Of a DNA stretch of 64,000 nt, positions 47,284-60,230 are shown piece by piece; position 1 is the stretch's first letter; the number at the start of each line of letters is the position of its first letter. Position numbers and translations under genes: made by a program. This stretch comes from Mikania micrantha (taxonomy: Eukaryota > Streptophyta > Magnoliopsida > Asterales > Asteraceae). The notes under the pieces are model-generated. The model had not been told where the DNA came from. It did no database searches and saw only the letters and a program-made list of their open reading frames with translations. Where the stretch lies: assembly GCA_009363875.1 (NCBI GenBank), contig CM018683.1:61288981-61352980 (forward strand), written 5' to 3'.

Positions 47284-49022
47284 GGAACGCCACGCACTGC
47301 TTCTGTAGACACTTACGCGCCTTTATGCAAGAGATGATTTTGACACTTTGTTTTGCTTGATCCCCTTTAACTTCGAATACACGATCACTCGGCAATGGAA
47401 TTCGAAGCAGCTTCTCAGAACAGATGACTTCCACTCGGTTAGAGGAAAGCCAATCCATTCCAACAATGATGTCAAAACTACCCAACTCCATCGGTATCAA
47501 ATCGATGGTGAATGTATGACTATTAAGTGTCAATGGGCAGTTCCTATAAACTGTACTAACTGAAATCTGTTTCCCGTTAGCTACTTCTATAATGTAAGGG
47601 GAGTCTAACTGTTCCTCTATAGAATTTAGTTGGCATGCAAAGTCGGTTGAGATAAAACTCTGATCCGCATCAGTATCAAATAGAACAGATGCATAAAAGT
47701 CATGTAAGAGAAATGTACCAGTGACCACATTTGGGTCCTGGCGTGCAGCTGGTGCTCCGATAGCAAAGGCTCGTCCACGTGGTGCTTGAACTGCTGGTTG
47801 TGCCTTCTTCGGGCAGCTTTTCGCAAAGTGGCCTTGTTCGCCACAGTTATAACATCCACCATTGTTCTGATTTGCTGGTGGAGGGAGAGCCAAAGCAGCA
47901 TTATTGACTGCTTGGTTAGGTGTCATCCGGCAGTACTGGACCCAATGGCCCTTTCTTCCACATCCCGTGCAATGTTTGCAGGGAGTGTCAGCAGTGTGAT
48001 GATACTGACACTTGGCACACAGGGGAAACGTGCCAGTGTAAGGTTTGCGGTTGGGGTTCTGTGGTGTTGCTGCCACTTGTTGTAGGGGTGTGGCCATCGT
48101 GTAGTTCTTGATGGTCTTCTGTTTCTTTTTCTGATGGTGCTGGTGGTGAAGTTTCTTTGAAGACTCTTCCTTGCGCTTGCCGGTGTCAGCCTCTTTCTTC
48201 AGAACTCCAGAGGCGACCATCAGACCAGTGAGTTTTCCTGACAGTCTCACTGCTGATTCGACAGTACTAGAGGTTTGGCTGAAACAACCATACCCTGAAT
48301 GCAGGCGGGAAGTCCACCCACATATCTGTCTATTCTTTTCTCCAAAGTTGGTACCATGTCAGGTACCAAAGCAACTAACTCGTGGTAACGAGTAGTGTAA
48401 CCTATGTGATCCGCCCCCTTCATCACATGGTTGGATAGTTCCACCTCTAACTTCTGCAGCTCATTCTTGGGGCATAACTCTGTTCGCAGTAGTGCCTTGA
48501 AGTCTTCCTATGGCATTGGCATAGCTTCTTCTCTTCCTCGGGCGTTGATCTGACTATTCCACCAAGTCAGAGCCCGCTTGTTGAATGTTCCAGCTGAATA
48601 ACGGACCTTGTGGTGTTCGGGGCAGCTACAGAGATCCAAGGTCGTCTCGATCTTCTCAATCCATTGGATTAATCCAACGGCGCCTTCAGACCCACTAAAG
48701 CTGGGTGGTTTACATCCTACAAAGGACTTGTAGGAGTAATGAGATGAATCTCCAGTATTTCCACTGGCTTCTCCTGATGTGTTGCCAGTATTGAGGATCT
48801 CATTACGAAGACGAAGAAACATCTCAGTAACGTCACCAAGGCGACAGTAGCAGGATCCAAGGTCGGTGTTGTGCCTGAACCAGATGCTTCAGTAATCAAT
48901 GGAGGAGGGGGAGGAGGAGGTGGAGGAGGTGGTGGTGAATCATTCGGCGACGGTGTGGAGGAGTGTGGAGCCATATCTCGAGGTGGTAACTGTATCAAGG
49001 GAGGTTGTCTTCGCGACGGCAT
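47284..49022 (-). pseudogene. Ty3 chromovirus-type gag-protease, copy A, broken and truncated
   Basis: ATG 49022 (MPSRRQ..) is followed by a long Pro run, then gag (FSGSEGAVGLIQWIEKIE, RALTWWNSQ, YVGGLPACIQGMV). Two CCHC knuckles follow (CTGCGRKGHWVQYC, CYNCGEQGHFAKSC), then protease, where VLFDTDADQSF replaces the usual D-T-G. A frame break lies near 48820, a TAG where a Trp codon is expected lies near 48510, and another frame change lies near 48250. Pol stops at 47284, directly after CVAFL, where unrelated sequence begins. The same region in copy B (62165-62894) is nearly identical, so the two copies come from one recent family. Confidence 0.88.
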
Positions 49023-49182
49023 TCTGATCATAACCAATAAAGTTATTGGTTAGTGCAATGATCAAATACAGAAGACAACATGCAAATAAGTCTTAAGTCC
49101 TATTTTCTCTATATGCAGGGTCCCTAGGTTATAGTCTAGGCCAAACCATTTAAATAAATGACCTATATTTCTCTATAACCAT

Positions 49183-49196
49183 GGCTCTGATACCAA
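49183..49196 (-). promoter_or_regulatory. Primer binding site of copy A
   Basis: The minus strand reads TTGGTATCAGAGCC two bases after the LTR end GGTGTGACA: an initiator methionine tRNA PBS. Confidence 0.9.
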
Positions 49197-49198
49197 TC

Positions 49199-49654
49199 TG
49201 TCACACCCCGAGCCGGCGGGGTAGGTTCGGAGTCCCCATCGGGCGGAAGGTTCCCGGGGCGCGATATCGTGAGTGATAATCGGTACTGATCAGATTGTTT
49301 ACATTGCACATGATATAAATGAGAAATGCTAAATATAATAGAATTACAAAGTTAAATTACAGCAGTATCGTTTATAATTTAACAATGTAAATCTATTGTA
49401 ACCATCAATAAATGACTATCTTGTATTCACACATGATATACAAAATAATTTGTATAATGATGTCTTCAAAAGTATGCAGGTCCAAAATAATAAGTCTTCT
49501 ATATGAAGTCCTAGTCCAAAAGAAACGACTTCTTAATTAACCTGTTCGTCACCTGAGAAGTCATGCAAAAATAAAAGTCAACACATGGTTGGTGAGTTCA
49601 TTTAGTTTAAGTAATTGAAAATGATTTAAAAACCTCCTTTGGTAAAGACCCTAA
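49199..49654 (-). repeat. 5' LTR of copy A, interrupted
   Basis: The plus strand begins TGTCACACCCCGAGCCGGCGGGG and matches 57032-57498 almost base for base up to ggtaaagaccctaa, where the Athila-type element begins. The rest of this LTR is not in its expected place, so it should lie beyond the Athila 3' end. Confidence 0.88.
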
Positions 49655-50857
49655 TGATGGAATAGGTTTGGAATTGATTCTAACTTGATTAATTGGTTGT
49701 TTTTATGTTATTTGACGTGTTTATTTATTCGGAATAGAAGCTACCGGTTGTCCTTGTATGTTTGTAGGTTGGATGAGGCAAGAAAGTTTTTTTAAGAGGA
49801 AACCGAGCAAAGAGGAGCAAAACCGAGCACATCCGAACATCCGCGTATGCGAAATGGAAGCCAAGAACTTTGAAGAGGCACATCTTGGGCTAGGAGAAGA
49901 GTTACGGGACGTATAATATATGAAAATCGTGTTTCTCGACGAGACGAAGCCGGGTGCTTCCGGAAAAGATCAAAATTCGCGTTTTTTGGGGTATTTAAAG
50001 CCCAAATCAACCCTAGTCGACTATAACATCTTTGGGGCAAGTTCTTGGGCAATTTTGGAGTATTTTGGAGCGTTCTAAAGCCTCGATTCATCAATCCTAA
50101 CAGCAAATTGAAGATTCCATCATGCAATTCTACATAAAGTTTGAAGATTTAAGCGTTGCTATGTCCGGCTAAGTCTCTCGTGATCGTCTCCGGATGGATG
50201 GTTAGGTTTAGTAGTTAAAGTTTACTTTGGATTGTTAAACATTGGTATTAGATTAGTTTTTCATTGATTACTTATCTAGTATTGCTTGATTGTGAAACCC
50301 TAACCATTGTTTCATTACTTTTCAATTTCAAGTTCAAGTCGTTTACTTTTTATTCATTCATAGTTTGAGTGGATTGGTGATTGATGAATTTGAGTTTTCA
50401 AAGCTTTTATGATCAATTGGTTTTGTGAAATTAATAATTAACCGAATCAACAACATCGGTCTAGTTATCGGTTGTCAATAAGGTCATTAATTGGTTTCCA
50501 AAGACTAGGTGTAGATCAATCCAAGCATAAGCTATGTCTATGTAGTTTCCAATTGACAATTCAAAGCATCTTTAATTACTTAATTAACCTGAAATCCGGA
50601 GTGATCACTTTTCCATTTTATTGTTTACAAATCTCTTAGTTTAATTCGTTTGTTTTAGTTAAGTTAATTGTTTCTTAATTCAAACCAAAAATCAACAATT
50701 TCAAGTTTAAATTTTTATTGTAAGTAGTCAATTAGTTCGTGTTGAAAGTGATTTCCACTTGACTTCTCGTGGATCGATACCCGACTTCCCTAACTAAATT
50801 GGGTTGTAGGACTTGAGTTTAAACTCTTATTTTTGGTTGGTACTTCGACACCGATCA
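49655..50857 (+). repeat. 5' LTR of the Athila-type element
   Basis: This 1203-bp LTR begins TGATGGAATAGG and ends ACTTCGACACCGATCA. It contains a TATTTAAAGCCC promoter-like box near 49990. It is the same family as the solo LTR at 26096-27437. Confidence 0.92.
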
Positions 50858-50862
50858 AATTT

Positions 50863-50880
50863 TGGCGCCGTTGCCGGGGA
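50863..50880 (+). promoter_or_regulatory. Primer binding site, tRNA-Asp type
   Basis: TGGCGCCGTTGCCGGGGA lies five bases after the LTR end. This is the PBS typical of Athila/Tat elements, complementary to tRNA-Asp. Confidence 0.93.
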
Positions 50881-50973
50881 GTCGTGCGCAAATTACTTTC
50901 TATTACATTTTGTTTTGTTTTATTTGTCAGATTTACACGGGTTGTGTTAGTGTGCAGGTAATTACAGGTTTGC

Positions 50974-53900
50974 ATGCATACTAGATATTCTGGGAGATCT
51001 TCACCACTGAACTTTGACCCAGAAATTGAACGCACCGCTCGTAGGAATCGAGTACTCCACAGAACAGAGCTTGCATCTCCAAGCATTCAACAACAATTAA
51101 GAATGGAGTTTCCACCTGAACCACCAAGTTTTGAGGATTTTGAGAATCCGCAAGGTAACCCAAATCCTCCACCGCCACCACCTGCTCAACCCCAATTTCA
51201 ACACAATCCTCCCCCTAACCATCCTCATAATGATGACCATCATACCAACACTACGGAGGAGAGACATACTTTTAGAGGAGGAAGCCATCATGTTACTATT
51301 GGGAGTGAGGAGAACAACATCCAGAATTGGGATGATGGTTTAAATGGTGGTGATTACAACTTGCAAAACGTAAATGCTGCTTATGATGATCCTTACGGGT
51401 ATCCACCACCACAACCACCTATGCATAACCCTTACCCACAAAACCCACATGGCTTTCATCATCAACAACCACAATATGGGTATCCGCCACAACAAGGGTT
51501 TAACAGGCCACCAAGACCACAAAATCAGAACTACGGGCCTGGAATCCCAATGCCTCCTCCGAACATGGGAGTACCAATGAATTATAATCAAGGCATGGCA
51601 CATGCACAAGGTGCTACTACTCATTTCCGACCTGCTTTGACTACCAATTCCTCACCGGTAGTGACACCTGTGAGGCATGGTAGATCTTTTGAAGTGAGAC
51701 CAGCAGTTTTGTCATCTTTGCCTACATTTCATGGAAGAGCCACTGAGGAACCATATCAGCACTTGCAAGAGTTCGAGCAATTCTGTCAGGTTACGGGTGG
51801 CCAAGGATTTTCAGCGGATTAAGTGAAGTTAATCCTCTTTCCATTTACTTTGAAAGATAGAGCTAAAGAGTGGTTTTCTACACTACCAGCATCTAGCATC
51901 TACACATGGGCAGAAATGCAACAACAGTTCCTAAGTGAATTTTATACAATGAAGAAGACAACGGAAGCTAGGGCTGCCATTAGAAACTTCAAGCAAAAAG
52001 GAGGAGAGTTATTTCATGAGGCCTTCACCCGATTCAAGGATATGTTGAGGAAGTGCCCACATCACGGCATAAACATGCGGGAGCTCTTGGTTGCTTTCTA
52101 TGATGGGATGTCATCGGAGGATATAAGGGACATCAACTCCCAAAGCAATGGGACTTTCTTGTACAACCATGTACAGGTGGATTGGGATATGCTTGAGCGG
52201 ATGAGCACCACTTCAAAGAGGTTAGAGCAATCTAACAAGAGGTCAAAACACGAAACTGTTAATGGTGCAGCCACACAATTAAACGAGGAGCAATTGGAGG
52301 TTGTGGCACAAAAGATGGCCAAACTTGCTGGATTGGGAAAAGATAACACTAAAGCTGAAAATGTCTTTAGTGTATGTGGTGGATGTGGAGAAATTGGACA
52401 TAAAGCAAGTCAATGCTCAGCTCAGTTTAGTCCAACAGAAGAGGTGAACCAAGTGTATGGAGACATGAATTCCAACACTTATCATCCGGGGTTGCGTAAC
52501 CATCCGAACTTCAGGTATGGTAACACCTCCAATCAAATGAACCCCAACTTCCAAGCACCAAACAACCAAGGAAATCAGCAGCAATTCAACCGCCAACAAG
52601 GGTATAATCAAGGTGGTTATCAAAGGCAATACCAAGGGAATCAAAACCAAGGTTTTCAAGGGAACTATAGGCAACAACAACCTCCTCAACAAGGTAATCA
52701 ACAAGGCGGTTCAACATCTACTTCTGAAGCCTCAAAGATTGATGAGATATTCGAGATGTTGAAGGAAATGAAGAAAGAGAACGAGATGCGGGACAAAGCC
52801 TTCAATGCATTAAACAAGCAAGTGGGGCAAATGGCTGAAGACTTGGCAAAGAGGAATCCTGGAACATTGCCAAGCGACACAAAGGTAAACCCCGCTCATC
52901 AAGGATCATCTTCTAAGCATGCTCAGGTAAAACAGGTAACCACACTTAGAAATGGTAAGGTTTATGATAACAAAGTTGATGTTCCACCAACCTTTGTAGA
53001 AGGTGTGGTGGAAGATGTTGATGAGGATGAGGAAAGTGATAGTGAGGAGACACCTATTGCATCTAAACCGGTAACTAAACCCGAATGTGTTTCAAATAAA
53101 ACAACCAAGGAAGCTCCATTTCCGGAGGCCTTGGTAAAACCGGATTTTTCTAATAAAATAAAAAGGGGCCCACAACAAGATGAAATGTGGGAAGTTTTCA
53201 AACAAGTTAAAATCAATCTCCCTTTGTTAGATGCAATCAAACAGGTGCCTGCCTATGCTAAGTACTTGAAAGATCTCTGCACACAGAAAAGGCAACCTAA
53301 GTTGCCCAAAAAGCTTGATGTGAATGTGCAAGTTAGTGCTATTTTGTCGGGTGCTCTTCCACCTAAGTTGGAAGATCCAGGAACGCCTTTAATTTCTATT
53401 CAAATTGGTGATTTTACAAGTGAAAGGGCGTTGTTGGATCTTGGTGCTAGCATTAGCATCCTCCCAGGAAGTCTCTATGACCAATTTGATTTTGGTCCAC
53501 TTCAAAACGCTGACACCACAGTTGTGTTAGCTGATTTGACTCCTAAACTTCCTAGGGGGGTGTTAACGGATGTGATTGTCAAGGTGGAAGACTTCTACTA
53601 CCCGGTAGATTTCTTGGTATTGGATTATGTGTCGGGTATTCAGGGTAGGCAACCGGATGTCATATTGGGAAGGCCATTTTTGGCCACTGCTCATGCCCAA
53701 ATCAATTGTGTTGATGGCACGGTTGACATGACATTCGGGAACCGAAAGTTGCGTATGAATATGTTTTCTCCTGTTACTAACTTTGCTACTCATGACACAT
53801 GTTTTATGGCAGATATTATTGACAGCTGTGTTCCTTGCTATGATCCTGTAGTGAGCAAGGACAACACAGTTGAGGTATTTTCTGTGTTTGACAGGTTGGA

Positions 53901-56900
53901 TAATGAACACATTCAAGAGTTGATGGATGCTGAAAAGAATGTTGAAGTGAAAGCTACACAAGAGGGTAGACCACCATGGTCGTGTCATCAAGAGAAGATT
54001 CCAGATTCATGGAACAAGGAGCTGAAACCCTCATTGGAAGAACCACCAGAGCTTGAATTGAAGGAGTTGCCAACACATCTCAAGTATGTGTTTCTGGGAG
54101 GCAACAAGACATTACCGGTCATCATTGCTTCTGATTTGACTGAGGAGCATGAAAGAGCACTTATTGAAGTGCTATCCACTTACAAATCAGCAATTGGATG
54201 GACAATAGCGGATCTGAAAGGTATAAGCCCATCAATTGTCATGCACAAGATCATCACTGAGCCGGAGGCCAAGCCATTTCGAGACACACAAAGGAGGCTC
54301 AACCCCAACATGAGAGAAGTGGTAAAGAAAGAGGTACTTAAGTGGCTAGATGCAGGTATTATCTTCCCTATTTCTGATAGCACTTGGGTGAGTCCCACTC
54401 AGACGGTTCCAAAGAAATCAGGTATTCAGGTAGTACGAGGTGATGATGGCGAGCAAATCGCGACCCGGCCGGTTACCGGGTGGCGTGTGTGCATTGATTA
54501 TAGGAAATTAAATGCCGCCACATCCAAGGATCACTTTCCTTTACCGTTCATTGACCAAATTATTGAACGCTTATCAGGTCAGAAATTCTTTTGTTTTCTT
54601 GATGGTTATTCTGGTTATAATCAAATTGCTATCCATCCAGATGATCAACATAAGACTACATTCACTTGTCCTTATGGCACCTTCGCATTTAGGCGAATGC
54701 CATTTGGTTTGTGCAATGCCCCCGCCACCTTTCAAAGGTGTATGATGAGTATCTTTTCAGATATGGTGGGGGAGTCTTTGGAAATCTTCATGGATGACTT
54801 TTCAATATTTGGTTCATCCTTTGACAAATGTCTTAATCAACTAACCAAAGTTTTGAAAAGATGTGTGGAAACTAATTTGGTCTTAAGTTGGGAAAAGAGC
54901 CACTTCATGGTTCGTGAAGGGGTGGTTTTGGGTCATGTGATTTTCGAAAGAGGAATGGAGGTGGATCGGGCAAAAATAAATGTTATTTCTACATTACCAC
55001 CTCCCACAAATGTTAAGGGCATTCGTTCGTTTCTAGGACATGCCGGGTTTTATAGAAGGTTCATAAAAGGCTTTAGTGTCATAACAAAACCTTTGTGTAA
55101 CTTGCTTTTAAAAGATGTCCCTTTTGAATTTGATGATGAATGTTTGAAATCGTTTAACTTGCTTAAGGAACAACTTGTGGCAGCCCCAATCTTGCAATCA
55201 CCAGATTGGTCTCTTCCTTTTGAGATCATGTGTGATGCAAGTGATTATGCAGTTGGGGCTGTGTTGGGACAACGGGTTGACAAGAAACCCGTGGTGATCT
55301 ACTACGCAAGCAAAACTCTTTCTGATGCACAATTGAATTACACAACTACAGAAAAAGAGTTGCTTGCAGTAGTCTTTGCTTTGGATAAGTTTAGATCATA
55401 TATTTGTGGAAGTAAAGTTATTATCTATTCTGATCATAGTGCTGTCAGGTATTTGATGGAGAAGAAGGATGCAAAGCCCAGGTTGATTCGCTGGATTCTT
55501 TTGCTACAAGAATTCAACTTGGAGATCAGAGACAAGAAGGGGTGTGAGAATGTGGTTGCGGACCACTTATCTCGACTACCACCTATGGAGAATGAGACCT
55601 CACTCGCAATCAATGACACATTCCCAGATGAGCATATTATGTCTATTTCTACTTTGCCTTGGTATGCTAACATTGTGAATTACAAAGTGACAGGTCAAGT
55701 ACCGGAGCATTGGGTGAAGAAGAAACGACTGCAGTTCTTTTCAAAAGTCAAGCAATATATTTGGGATGAACCGGACTTGTTCAAAGTGGGAGCGGATCAA
55801 GTGATACGAAGATGTGTGCCTGATGAGGAGATTCCAAGTCTGTTGGAGCACGTGCATTCCTTTGCATGTGGTGGCCATTTTAGTGGACACAAAACAGGAC
55901 ACAAGATTTTAACTAGTGGTTTCTTTTGGCCAACTATCTTTAAAGATGCTGCTGAATTTGCGAAGCGTTGTAATAGATGTCAACAATTAGGCAGCATCTC
56001 AAAGAGGAATGAGATGCCCTTACAACCGATTTTAATTGTCAACATATTCGATGTATGGGGCATCGATTTCATGGGCCCATTTCTGAATTCGTGTGGTAAC
56101 TATTACATCTTAGTGGCGGTCGATTATGTGTCAAAGTGGATTGAAGCAATCGCCACTAAGACTAATGATCATTCCGTTGTATGCAAGTTTGTGCAAACAA
56201 ATATTTTCACAAGGTTCGGAGTCCCTCGTGTGCTCATAAGTGATGGGGGCACTCATTTCAAAAACAGTCATTTTGCAAAATTGCTTCAACGGTATGGCGT
56301 TAACCACCGAATTGCAACACCTTACCACCCACAAACGAGTGGGCAAGTTGAAGTGTCAAATAGGCAAATTAAGGAGATCTTACAAAAGACGGTTCGGCCT
56401 GACCGCAAGGATTGGTCTAACAAACTCAATGATGCCTTGTGGGCATACCGAACCGCCTTCAAAACACCTATTGGCACTACCCCATATCAATTGGTTTATG
56501 GGAAGGCTTGCCACTTACCGGTAGAGTTAGCTCATAGAGCTTTATGGGCTGTCAAAGAGGTTAATCTTGATTATGATGCTGCAGGTAAACAAAGGAAATT
56601 GGATCTGTGCGAGTTGGAGGAATTGCGGGACGAGGCGTATGAGTGTGCATCTGCATACAAAGACAAATTCAAGAAAGTTCATGATGCGAAGCTGAGATTG
56701 CAACAGTTCGACGTCGGTCAGAAGGTTTGGTTATATAACTCGCGGTTGAAGTTGTTTCCGGGCAAGCTTAAAAGCAAATGGATGGGACCGTACTCTATTG
56801 TGCGTATCGGTAATTATGGCGATATCGAGATCGAAGATTTTGACGATCATATAAGACAAGTCGTTAATGGTCATCGGTTGAAGCCATATTTGGAAGCAAC

Positions 56901-56970
56901 GGATTTTCAAGGTGCATCAAAGGAATCGGTGAGCTTTGTCATGAGCTCACCCGATTATGTGGACGTCTGA
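50974..56970 (+). pseudogene. gag-pol: Athila-type gag-pol polyprotein, one in-frame stop
   Basis: A single frame of 1,999 codons runs from ATG 50974 to TGA 56968-56970 and is interrupted only by TAA at 51820-51822, which fits a C-to-T change of a Gln codon. Order: Pro/Gln/Asn-rich gag N-terminus; gag core (KLILFPFTLKDRAKEWFSTL); CCHC knuckle CGGCGEIGHKASQC; protease ALLDLGASISILP (D-L-G form usual in Athila); RT (WRVCIDYRKLNAAT, FMDDFSIFG); RNase H (EIMCDASDYAVGAVLG); integrase with HHCC zinc region (H..H..CNRCQQ) and D-D-E residues in WGIDFMGPF, LISDGGTHF and SGQVEVSNRQIKE. All catalytic motifs are present. It is probably inactive as it stands because of the stop codon and missing 3' LTR. 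Confidence 0.95.
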
Positions 56971-57031
56971 GGTTCAGGTAACCTCGGGAGAAATCCCGAG
57001 TTGTATATTTTGTACACCTTTGCTTGATTTT

Positions 57032-60000
57032 TGTCACACCCCGAGCCGGCGGGGTAGGATCGGAGTCCCCGTCGGGCGGAAGGTTCCCGGGGCGCGATAT
57101 CGGGAGTGATAATCAGACGTTATCAGATTGTTTACATTGCACATGATATAAATGAGAAATGCTAAATAAAATAGAATTACAAAGTTAAATTACATCAGTA
57201 TTGTTTATAATTTAACAATGTAAATCTATTGTAAACATCATAAAATAACTATCTTGTATTTACACAAGATATACAAAATAATTTGTATAATGATGTCTTC
57301 AAAAGTATGCAGGTCCAAAATACTAAATCTTCTATCTGAAGTCCTAGTCCAAAAGAAATGACTTCTTAATTGACCTGTTCGTCACCTGAGAAGTCATGCA
57401 AAAATAAAAAGTCAACACATGGTTGGTGAGTTCATGTAGTTTAGTATTTGAAAATGATTTGAAAATGATTTGAAAATCTCCTTTGGTAAAGACCCTAACC
57501 TCATTAACACCACATGTAATATCCACATCGGTATGCTTATATATAGGGCATATGTAAGGGACAAGCCCTAGCCAACATCCCACCACATACTAATACGCAT
57601 ATGACACTGCTGTTAATGACAATTAAGCATTTTTACCCTTAACACAATCCCATAAGTTCCTCTGTCTGTTGTCCCTGTCATTACAATCATTTGAAATCCA
57701 TGTTGATTTCACAAGTTCATCACAAAATATGATCAACCACACAATTGTATAAACAGTTATAAATGCTTAATTAAACAAATAAGTAAACATTTAATAAAAT
57801 CTAAGTCCTCATGATTGGGGCCTTTGGTCATACTCGAGTAGACTAGTCTGTCAATCAAGGTACTTAGTAGTTAGGGAATCTGCAAATATCCTCAAACATA
57901 TGACCTACAAATCAAACGGTCTAGCTAGGACTTCTTGAAATGTAGGGTTTTTGTTTCGTCTGTTTTGGCATATGTTATCTCTGATATTTTCCAGGCTTTC
58001 CCTTGAAAATGATTTATTGATTCGTCTGATTCTGTTACCAGATGTACTTGATGTGTTGATCATAGAATACAAGATTCATTGATCGGTTGTACACTTGATT
58101 CATTGTTCAACAAACACTTGGTTTGTATAACATTGAATGTTGTCTTTGTAAAGATTGTTTTGTTGATGTCTTGATGTCCCACACTTGTTTTGTCAAAATG
58201 TTTGATTTGATCCCTTGAATTCACCCACTTGATTTGTCAAAATGTTTGATTTGATTCCTTGAACTCACATCCTTGTTTTGTCAAAATGTCTAGTTTGATT
58301 TGTTTGAAATGTTTTGACTTATTGAAAAGTTTAGTTTAACTTGATTATTCACTTAATATATAAGTAAATCAGTTAATAACCTGTATAAACTCTTCCTAGA
58401 CATGATCTAGGATAACATTTATATATATGTAAAACATATAATTTAAAAGCATTTAAGTAAACAATTTAAATAAACAGTTTACGCATGCTTCTCAGCCCCG
58501 CGTTTTGAAACAAAATGTTAGAAAAGGGGCAATGAACTCACCTGTGCTGCTATGTAATTTGATCTAACACAAAATGCGTGCTCCTGTATGTAAGCTAAGT
58601 TTCTTCGGTTCCTGAGTTATTTTATAAGAATTCGAATATAATAAGTACGCGTAGTAGTCGTTGTGCCTAAGACCTTGAGTCTTGTTGTGTGTGCAACTAA
58701 GTGTCTTAGTACTACGTGTATCTAAGATCTACTCTATCTTAATTACCCTTCTTATGATCCCAATTCCCATGGTTAGTTACTAACTTACCTTTAAATTTTA
58801 GAAAATTTCGGCAGAGTTTCCTTTGTTTTTAAAACAATTCCAGACAATTAAATCGTCTCTTTTTCAACAAGTCCTCAAACAATTAAATCAAAGTAAGTAA
58901 TTAAATCAAACATTACAATTTAACTCCCAATTAAATCAATATTAAGTCAAAATCATTGGATGAAATCTAACAAGTTGTAAATAAATGAGATTTTATCAAA
59001 ACCTCATTACTTGGGTTTACCAAATCACATAATACATAATGGGCTTAATTAAACCCCATTGGGCCACTTTGGCCCAATTGAATGTCTTTGGTTTTCTCGT
59101 TACTTAACCAACCTGTGTCGTTGATTCTCATGAACTTGTAACTAGTCCACCATAATTGTTAAACTATCTTGTATGGTCAACAACTATTGCGAGACTTGCA
59201 TGCATGATTAGGGTTTCCTCCTCACTCATGCACACACACATGTGTAAATATATGTAGTTGATCCGCTTATACTCATGAATGAAGTTTAAACCATCAATCC
59301 TTAGGAAATACCTAGGTTATCAATCAAGTAATCACTTGTTGTGTTATCCATACTAGTTCCATTGATCCTAGGTCCACCTTGACTCAATTAAACGATTCTA
59401 AGAGTTGATACATTGTATTGGGCAGCGAACCTTTTTAAGAGAACCCATAAGGTTCGGCTAAGGTGGCAACATGTAGGGTTCGTGATACTTAAAGTTCGGC
59501 TAAGTAGGGTTCGGCCTAACAGAAAGGTTCGTTAGTCCATGGTTCGTCACCCTACGGTTCGTGAGTTGCATGGCCATGGTTCGGCCATGCAAGGGTTCGT
59601 CTCCCGTGTGGTTCGGCTGAAAACTGGTCCTATAGGTTCGTTGCAGGGTTAGGTGCGGTTAGCAGGTTCGTTTAGCAGGAGTGGCAGGGTTCGGTGCCCA
59701 GTCTTACAGGTTCGTTGCAGATATCCTTCCATGATGACAGGTTCGTGAAGCAAAACCCACCAGGGTTCGGTGCAGGGTTCGTCCTACGAACCCTTGGGTT
59801 CGGCCAGCTTCTGTTGGGTTCGGCCTATGGTTTTCACGAACCTGCAACTTTTATTGGCTTCTCTCCTCCTTCTTGAGACCTTAAACATATCAAAACTCAT
59901 CCCTAACAATAACTCATCGTGTATAATACCTTCATCCATGTGTTTTAAGTGTCTAACATTGATTATAATAGCAAAAAAACCAATGAACTCGTGAAAGCCC

Positions 60001-60230
60001 TATAAAACCGAAAATAAAATGAATGTTTACCTTAGATTTCGTGGATAAAATTTCACAAGACTTGTACTTCTGAAATCTACAAGATGAAAGGATCGTAATG
60101 ACGCTAACTTTGATCGAATCCGACTTAAAACGGTTGAGATCGTCTAGAGAGAAGGTGGAGACTTTTCTTTTAGAGAGAGAATGTGAAAACGAAAATATGA
60201 GAAGAAAATGGGGTTTTAGTGGTAGGTGGT
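57032..60230 (-). repeat. 3' LTR of chromovirus copy B, U3 truncated
   Basis: The plus-strand start TGTCACACCCCGAGCCGGCGGGG is the LTR 3' end on the minus strand. The first 465 bp match 49199-49654. A CT-rich leader is at about 60140-60200 and a GGTTCG cluster at 59451-59845. The LTR joins the interrupted integrase of copy B at about 60230 without a U3 start, so a deletion removed the end of pol and part of the LTR. It begins flush within the Athila tail. Confidence 0.8.

Larger units (their letters stand above)
49655..57031 (+). mobile_element. Athila-type Ty3 retrotransposon, 3' end missing from view
   Basis: A complete 5' LTR, tRNA-Asp-type PBS and near-intact gag-pol are present. After pol only 61 bp remain before the LTR of another element starts at 57032. 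No 3' LTR or PPT is in the window. The insertion splits the copy A LTR after ccctaa; the predicted target duplication is cctaa. Confidence 0.9.
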
